Source of the DNA: Desulfatiglans anilini DSM 4660 | GTDB lineage: Bacteria > Desulfobacterota > DSM-4660 > Desulfatiglandales > Desulfatiglandaceae | Assembly (NCBI RefSeq): GCF_000422285.1 | Contig: NZ_AULM01000001.1 | Span: forward strand, 1 to 64,000 | DNA: 64,000 bases | Reading direction: 5' to 3' | Shown here: one piece after another, positions 60,384 through 64,000 of the stretch | How the letters are laid out: every line of letters begins with the position of its first letter | Numbering within the stretch: the stretch's first letter is position 1 | The notes under the pieces: model-generated | The model's database searches: none | Told to the model about the DNA's origin: nothing | Seen by the model: the letters and a program-made list of their open reading frames with translations, nothing else | Program-made: the position numbers and the translations under genes

Positions 60384-62116
60384 CGGAAGAGATAGGCGCA
60401 GAAGGCGATGATCCCGGCAAGAAAGAAGTTGCTTTCGACCAGGGCCTCCATGATCAGAGCCGAGCGGATCCAGCGTTTTTCGAAAGCTGCGAGGCACAAA
60501 ATCATTCCGCCGACGGGGATCAGCATCCAGAAGGCGAAGGCACCCGCCCAGCCAGCGATGGCACTGACCACAAGAAAAACACCCAGAAAGCCGAGCACGA
60601 CCCGCAGCAGGAGGGTCGCCTGCTTTTGACCGATGGTCAGGGGCAGGGTTTCCTTCCCGACGATCAGGTCTCCCTGCAGATGAAGCAGATCGAAGAGCCC
60701 GGACCTGCCGTAGCTCAGCAGCAGGACGAAGACCATGGACACTGCAACCGCCGAGTATGGGCCCGGATCGGTCGAAAAAAGCGGCAGGATGTTGATCACT
60801 GCCACCCGTGCGAAGGCGTCGGCTAGGCTGCGCGAACCGGGGATATCCTTGATCCGGAAATAGGTCCGCCTGCTCCGAAGCCGGTCGGGAAAGATCGGTA
60901 GGCTGTAGATGAGGCCGATGACGATAAACGCCGCCAGGGCCAGAAACGTCGGGAGGCCCCGTGTGAGGGCCAGCAGGAGCGCGGCGGCAGCGGCGGCGAC
61001 CCCGCTGCCGAGGAGCACCCCTCGGTGTGTGGTCAAAAACTCGGCCCCCTCTGGATCGTTGTAGACGCCGGCGCCCTTGTCGACGATGCGATTCAGTCCG
61101 TGCACGGCATAGAGATACAGCATGGCGATGAATGGGAAAACGATCTCCGGGGGTGGACCCGCCAGGAAACCTGCCGCGTAGGCGAAGCAAAACGCCCCGC
61201 CGGCAACGAGGCCGCTGGCGAGGACGAGGGATTCGAAGACCTTGCGGCACCCATTCAGGAGGCTGGACTCGCCTTGCCCGCGCACCCTCTCGATGGTCCG
61301 CACGACATTCTGTATCATCCAGTTAGGGGTTGAAGCGCCTGCGGTGACGCCGATGCAGCTCATCGGTTCGAGCGCCTTGAGATCGAGGTCTTTTTCGGTT
61401 TCCACATGAAAGGTCTTCAGGCCTGATTCACGGGCCACCTCGGCTAGCCGCTGGGTGTTCCCGCTGTGATACCCCCCGACGACGACCATGGCATCCACCT
61501 GGTCTTTGAAGGAGCGCACCTCCTTCTGGCGGAGGTGGGTCGCGTTGCAGATCGTGTCGAAGACGAGCAGATTCGGAAACCTCGCTTTCAGGGCGGCCAC
61601 CACATCACCGAAAACCGCGTCGTTCTGAGTGGTCTGCGCGACGACGAAAGGTTTTTGGAGGTCGGGAAGCTCGGCAACCTGGGAGGCCACCTGGATGACC
61701 CAAGGAGGCGTGACGCTGTAGCCCATCAAGCCGATGACTTCGGCGTGGTCCGAATCACCGACGATGATGCATTCATGCCCCTTGCGGGTATGCAGGCGTA
61801 TAAGACTTTGAACCCGCGCCACCTTCGGGCAGGTGGCGTCCAGGATCTCCATCCCGGTCTCTTTGAGCCTTGCCCTTTCTGCGGGCGGGATCCCGTGGGC
61901 CCGGATGACGATCCGTCCGCCGCTGAGACCCTCGAGATCTTTTAAAACGGTGACGGACTTGGTTTTCAAGAGATCGAGAACCTGGGTGTTGTGGATCAGG
62001 GGTCCGTAGGTGTAAAGCGGCCGGTCGTCCTTCTGATTGGCTGCGGTCAGGACGAGCTCCATGGCGCGCCTGACGCCCATGCAGAAACCCGCTGTTCTCG
62101 CAAGCTTGACCTTCAA
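60380..62116 (-). CDS. ispH: IspH (HMBPP reductase) fused to a UbiA-like prenyltransferase
   Basis: 578 residues in two parts. Residues 1-280 are IspH/LytB, the last step of the MEP isoprenoid pathway, with cluster cysteines C12, C96 and C190 and the motifs IRAHGIPP, GYHSGNT and TAGASTPNWM. Residues about 291-578 are hydrophobic with eight or so membrane segments and UbiA-type Asp motifs: NRIVD (342-346) with ND (353-354), and LFDLLHLQGDLIVGKETLP (from about 474). It starts with TTG inside the dusB stop (TTGA), eight bases after AGGAG. The reading frame is continuous, so this is a real fusion. Confidence 0.9.
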   Translation of the reverse strand: MKVKLARTAGFCMGVRRAMELVLTAANQKDDRPLYTYGPLIHNTQVLDLLKTKSVTVLKDLEGLSGGRIVIRAHGIPPAERARLKETGMEILDATCPKVARVQSLIRLHTRKGHECIIVGDSDHAEVIGLMGYSVTPPWVIQVASQVAELPDLQKPFVVAQTTQNDAVFGDVVAALKARFPNLLVFDTICNATHLRQKEVRSFKDQVDAMVVVGGYHSGNTQRLAEVARESGLKTFHVETEKDLDLKALEPMSCIGVTAGASTPNWMIQNVVRTIERVRGQGESSLLNGCRKVFESLVLASGLVAGGAFCFAYAAGFLAGPPPEIVFPFIAMLYLYAVHGLNRIVDKGAGVYNDPEGAEFLTTHRGVLLGSGVAAAAAALLLALTRGLPTFLALAAFIVIGLIYSLPIFPDRLRSRRTYFRIKDIPGSRSLADAFARVAVINILPLFSTDPGPYSAVAVSMVFVLLLSYGRSGLFDLLHLQGDLIVGKETLPLTIGQKQATLLLRVVLGFLGVFLVVSAIAGWAGAFAFWMLIPVGGMILCLAAFEKRWIRSALIMEALVESNFFLAGIIAFCAYLFR

Positions 62117-63162
62117 TGCGCCGCTCCTGCCGCCGTCAGCTTGTCCAGGAAGAGGTCCAGGGCGTCCATCAGGCTCGAGGTATCCGTGATGGAGGTGATG
62201 GCGCCCCGGAAGCGGCTGCTGAACGGCAGGCTTTTTGTATACCAGAGAAGCAGCCCCCGCATGCGGCGGGCCGCGCGGGTGCCCCCTTCAAGTTTGCTGA
62301 GGAGTTCAAAGTGCGTCAAAATCGCCTCCCGGCGCTCATCGAGGCCCGGAGCGGTCGCGGCGAGCCCGGCGCCGAGTGCGCGCACCTGTCCGAAAATCCA
62401 TGGGTTTCCAATGGCCGCGCGTCCGATCATGACCCCATCGCAGCCGGTTTTTTCCATCATGGCGATGGCGTGAATCGGCTCCGTGATGTCTCCGTTGCCG
62501 ATGACCGGGATGTGAAGGCGGGCCTTGACTTCTCCGATGACATCCCAATCCGCATTCCCGCAAAAGCCTTGCGAAACCGATCGACCGTGCACCGTCACGG
62601 CGTCGACGCCGCATCCCTCGGCGATGCGGGCAAGGTCGAGCACCTCACGGGAGCGGTGCGACCAACCTGTACGCATCTTCACCGTGAGCGGCACCGGGCA
62701 GCACCGCCGAACACGCGCAAGAATCCGTTCGAAGAGCGCAGGTTCCTTCAACAGCGCTCCCCCCGCTCCGGTTTTGACGACCTTCCGGACCGGGCAGCCG
62801 GCGTTGATATCCAGGACGGCCGCTCCTGACCCGACCGCGATCCGGGCGGCTTCTTCCATAACGGCAGGGTCGGCCCCGAAGATCTGAACGGCCAAAGGAG
62901 CTTCTTCATCGAGGGTTCTCATGTAGGAGAAGGTCTTTTTCTGCCCCTGGATCAGCCCATGGGCGCTTACCATCTCTGAAGTCACCATCGCCGCGCCGTG
63001 GCGCCGGGCGAGGATACGGAAGGCGAGGTCGCTGATGCCGGCGAGGGGGGCCATGACAACGCAAGACTCAAGCAAAAGGGACCCGAGTCGGAACCCTTTC
63101 ACGATGCCTGTCCGCTGCAGTCCCTGTGCCTGCTGCAAATGGGTTTGTAGCACTGGCGTCAT
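62113..63162 (-). CDS. dusB: tRNA-dihydrouridine synthase
   Basis: Up to 349 residues of an FMN-dependent Dus enzyme that reduces uridine in tRNA. Motifs in order are MAPLAGISDLAFR, DINAGCPVRKVVKTGAGGAL (active-site Cys), VHGRSVSQGFCGNADW and VIGNGDI, with a C-terminal helical domain. The ATG at 63162 has no good ribosome site; a GTG at about 63102 (beginning VKGFRLGS) would give the usual DusB N-terminus and may be the true start. It overlaps ispH by its stop and is head gene of a dusB-ispH-glycosyltransferase run. Confidence 0.92.
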   Translation of the reverse strand: MTPVLQTHLQQAQGLQRTGIVKGFRLGSLLLESCVVMAPLAGISDLAFRILARRHGAAMVTSEMVSAHGLIQGQKKTFSYMRTLDEEAPLAVQIFGADPAVMEEAARIAVGSGAAVLDINAGCPVRKVVKTGAGGALLKEPALFERILARVRRCCPVPLTVKMRTGWSHRSREVLDLARIAEGCGVDAVTVHGRSVSQGFCGNADWDVIGEVKARLHIPVIGNGDITEPIHAIAMMEKTGCDGVMIGRAAIGNPWIFGQVRALGAGLAATAPGLDERREAILTHFELLSKLEGGTRAARRMRGLLLWYTKSLPFSSRFRGAITSITDTSSLMDALDLFLDKLTAAGAAH

Positions 63163-63184
63163 ATTCGTTTAACCAAGATGTCCT

Positions 63185-64000
63185 TCAGGCGCAGGCCTCT
63201 GGCCGGGTGAGGAGTTCCCGCAGGAAACGCACCCAATTTCCGCCCATGATCTGTTCAACCTCCGTGGCAGTGTAGCCATGGGAGGCCATTATCCGGGCCA
63301 GGCGCTCCAAGTGCCCGATATGTTCCATTCCTTGACAGAAATTGTCGAAACCAAAAAAATCGGATCCCAGGGCGACTCCGTCGGGCCCGAAGGTCTGCAC
63401 CAGCAGGTCCACATGCCTGAAGATGTCTTCCAATCCACAGGGTCGTGAAGCGGTGAGCATTTCCGGGTTGAAGGTCACGCCGACCACACCGCCCCGGATC
63501 ATGATCTCCCGGGCCTGGTCCAGGTCGAGATTTCTTCTGAGAGGGCAGAGGTCCCTGATGCCGGTATGGGAGTCGACCAACGGTCCATCGAAAGACCCGA
63601 CGAGCTCCCAGAAGCAACGCGGATGCAAATGCGCGACATCTACGGCGAGGCCCAGGCGTTTGATCTCGTCGAGAACCCCGTGTCCGACACCCGTCAACCC
63701 CGAAGCGGTTTCGATGCCGTTTCCCTGGGCCAGGCGGTTCGATCCGGCATGCGTCAATCCGACCAGAAGCACGCCATTGTACCGGAGACGAGTCAGGCGG
63801 GCCGGATCATCGGCAAGGGCGTCCGCGTTTTCCAGAATAAGAAACGTTCCCAGCACGCCTTCGGCCGTTTGCAGGGCCTCGAGATCTTTGCGGGCTTTGA
63901 GGATGCTTAATCCCTGCAGCCTTTCGAGCGTCAAGGCGAGGAGATGGTCCAGATGCACCCCGGCTGAGCCTGGGCCGTTGAATGCATCCTCGCAATAAAG
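63185..64000 (-). CDS. Membrane dipeptidase family (peptidase M19), 5' end off window
   Basis: The frame is open to the window edge, so the N-terminus is missing; 271 residues are visible. Segments LTHAGSNRLAQG, GLTGVGHGVLDEIKRLGLAVDVAHL, VDSHTGIRDLCPLRRNL and GVALGSDFFGFDNFCQGME match the zinc-dependent renal/membrane dipeptidase fold, and EQIMGGNWVRFLREL is the usual family C-terminus. It lies 22 bases upstream of dusB on the same strand. It likely hydrolyses dipeptides or related small amides. Confidence 0.85.
   Translation of the reverse strand, partial: LYCEDAFNGPGSAGVHLDHLLALTLERLQGLSILKARKDLEALQTAEGVLGTFLILENADALADDPARLTRLRYNGVLLVGLTHAGSNRLAQGNGIETASGLTGVGHGVLDEIKRLGLAVDVAHLHPRCFWELVGSFDGPLVDSHTGIRDLCPLRRNLDLDQAREIMIRGGVVGVTFNPEMLTASRPCGLEDIFRHVDLLVQTFGPDGVALGSDFFGFDNFCQGMEHIGHLERLARIMASHGYTATEVEQIMGGNWVRFLRELLTRPEACA

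Noticed and set aside
60384-61250. N-terminal extension of the glycosyltransferase frame (about 289 more codons)
   Set aside because: It overlaps the ispH-UbiA gene in another frame and has no family similarity; the glycosyltransferase fold begins at the ATG at 60383.

Overview
The window looks like the replication-origin region of an anaerobic, probably sulfate-reducing or syntrophic member of the Desulfobacterota (former Deltaproteobacteria; a Desulfatiglans- or Syntrophobacter-like lineage would fit). This is inferred from gene content: a complete carbonyl branch of the Wood-Ljungdahl pathway (acsD-cooS-acsB-acsC-acsE plus cooC), pyruvate:ferredoxin oxidoreductase, class I two-subunit fumarase, an ETF module with a membrane Fe-S oxidoreductase, FeoAB, and an Mrp/NifX/IscU-type cluster. 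The DNA is moderately GC-rich, but the dnaN-gyrB stretch and the putative origin are visibly richer in A+T. No rRNA, tRNA, CRISPR array, phage or transposase gene was recognised.

Layout. 0.4-6.2 kb: electron-transfer operon (membrane Fe-S oxidoreductase, etfB, etfA, acyl-CoA dehydrogenase) followed by a metallo-beta-lactamase-fold hydrolase. 6.6-9.3 kb: inositol-phosphatase-like protein, amidohydrolase, DUF364 protein. 9.5-12.2 kb: feoA-feoB. 12.2-15.0 kb: bioB, greA, an SlyD-like isomerase, a small esterase. 15.5-20.2 kb: glycogen genes glgP-glgB (minus). 21-27.9 kb: nifJ, surE, fumarase alpha/beta, an anchored protein of unknown function. 28-30.1 kb (minus): mrp, NifX-like, IscU-like, NifX-like. 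30.4-40.5 kb (minus): acsE, acsC, acsB, cooS, acsD and cooC. 40.6-48.6 kb (plus): dnaA-like gene 1, an AT-rich putative origin, dnaN, gyrB, gyrA. 49-52.8 kb: gpsA-birA, two small genes and a second, divergent dnaA on the minus strand. 54-58.6 kb: ddl, hypE, a parS site, parA-parB, plsY. 58.8-64 kb: DUF3842-cooT, then a minus-strand run of dusB, an ispH-UbiA fusion and a glycosyltransferase, and an M19 dipeptidase cut by the window end.

How it fits together. The metabolic genes describe an anaerobe that oxidises acyl-CoA intermediates through ETF into the quinone pool and either splits acetyl-CoA to CO/CO2 and a methyl group or makes it by the reverse route. Nickel chaperones (CooC, CooT) and Fe-S proteins would support the metalloenzymes. 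The replication and segregation genes (two DnaA homologues, DnaN, gyrase, ParA/ParB, parS) and the switch in gene direction near 40.5 kb mark this as the origin region.

A family of about ten dispersed ~160-270 bp repeats with short inverted ends and conserved small hairpins is scattered through the intergenic gaps. It is the main structure that the genes do not explain. Other points of note are the two divergent DnaA proteins 10 kb apart, an IspH-UbiA fusion, and a long Ala/Lys/Glu helical tail on the CODH/ACS delta subunit.
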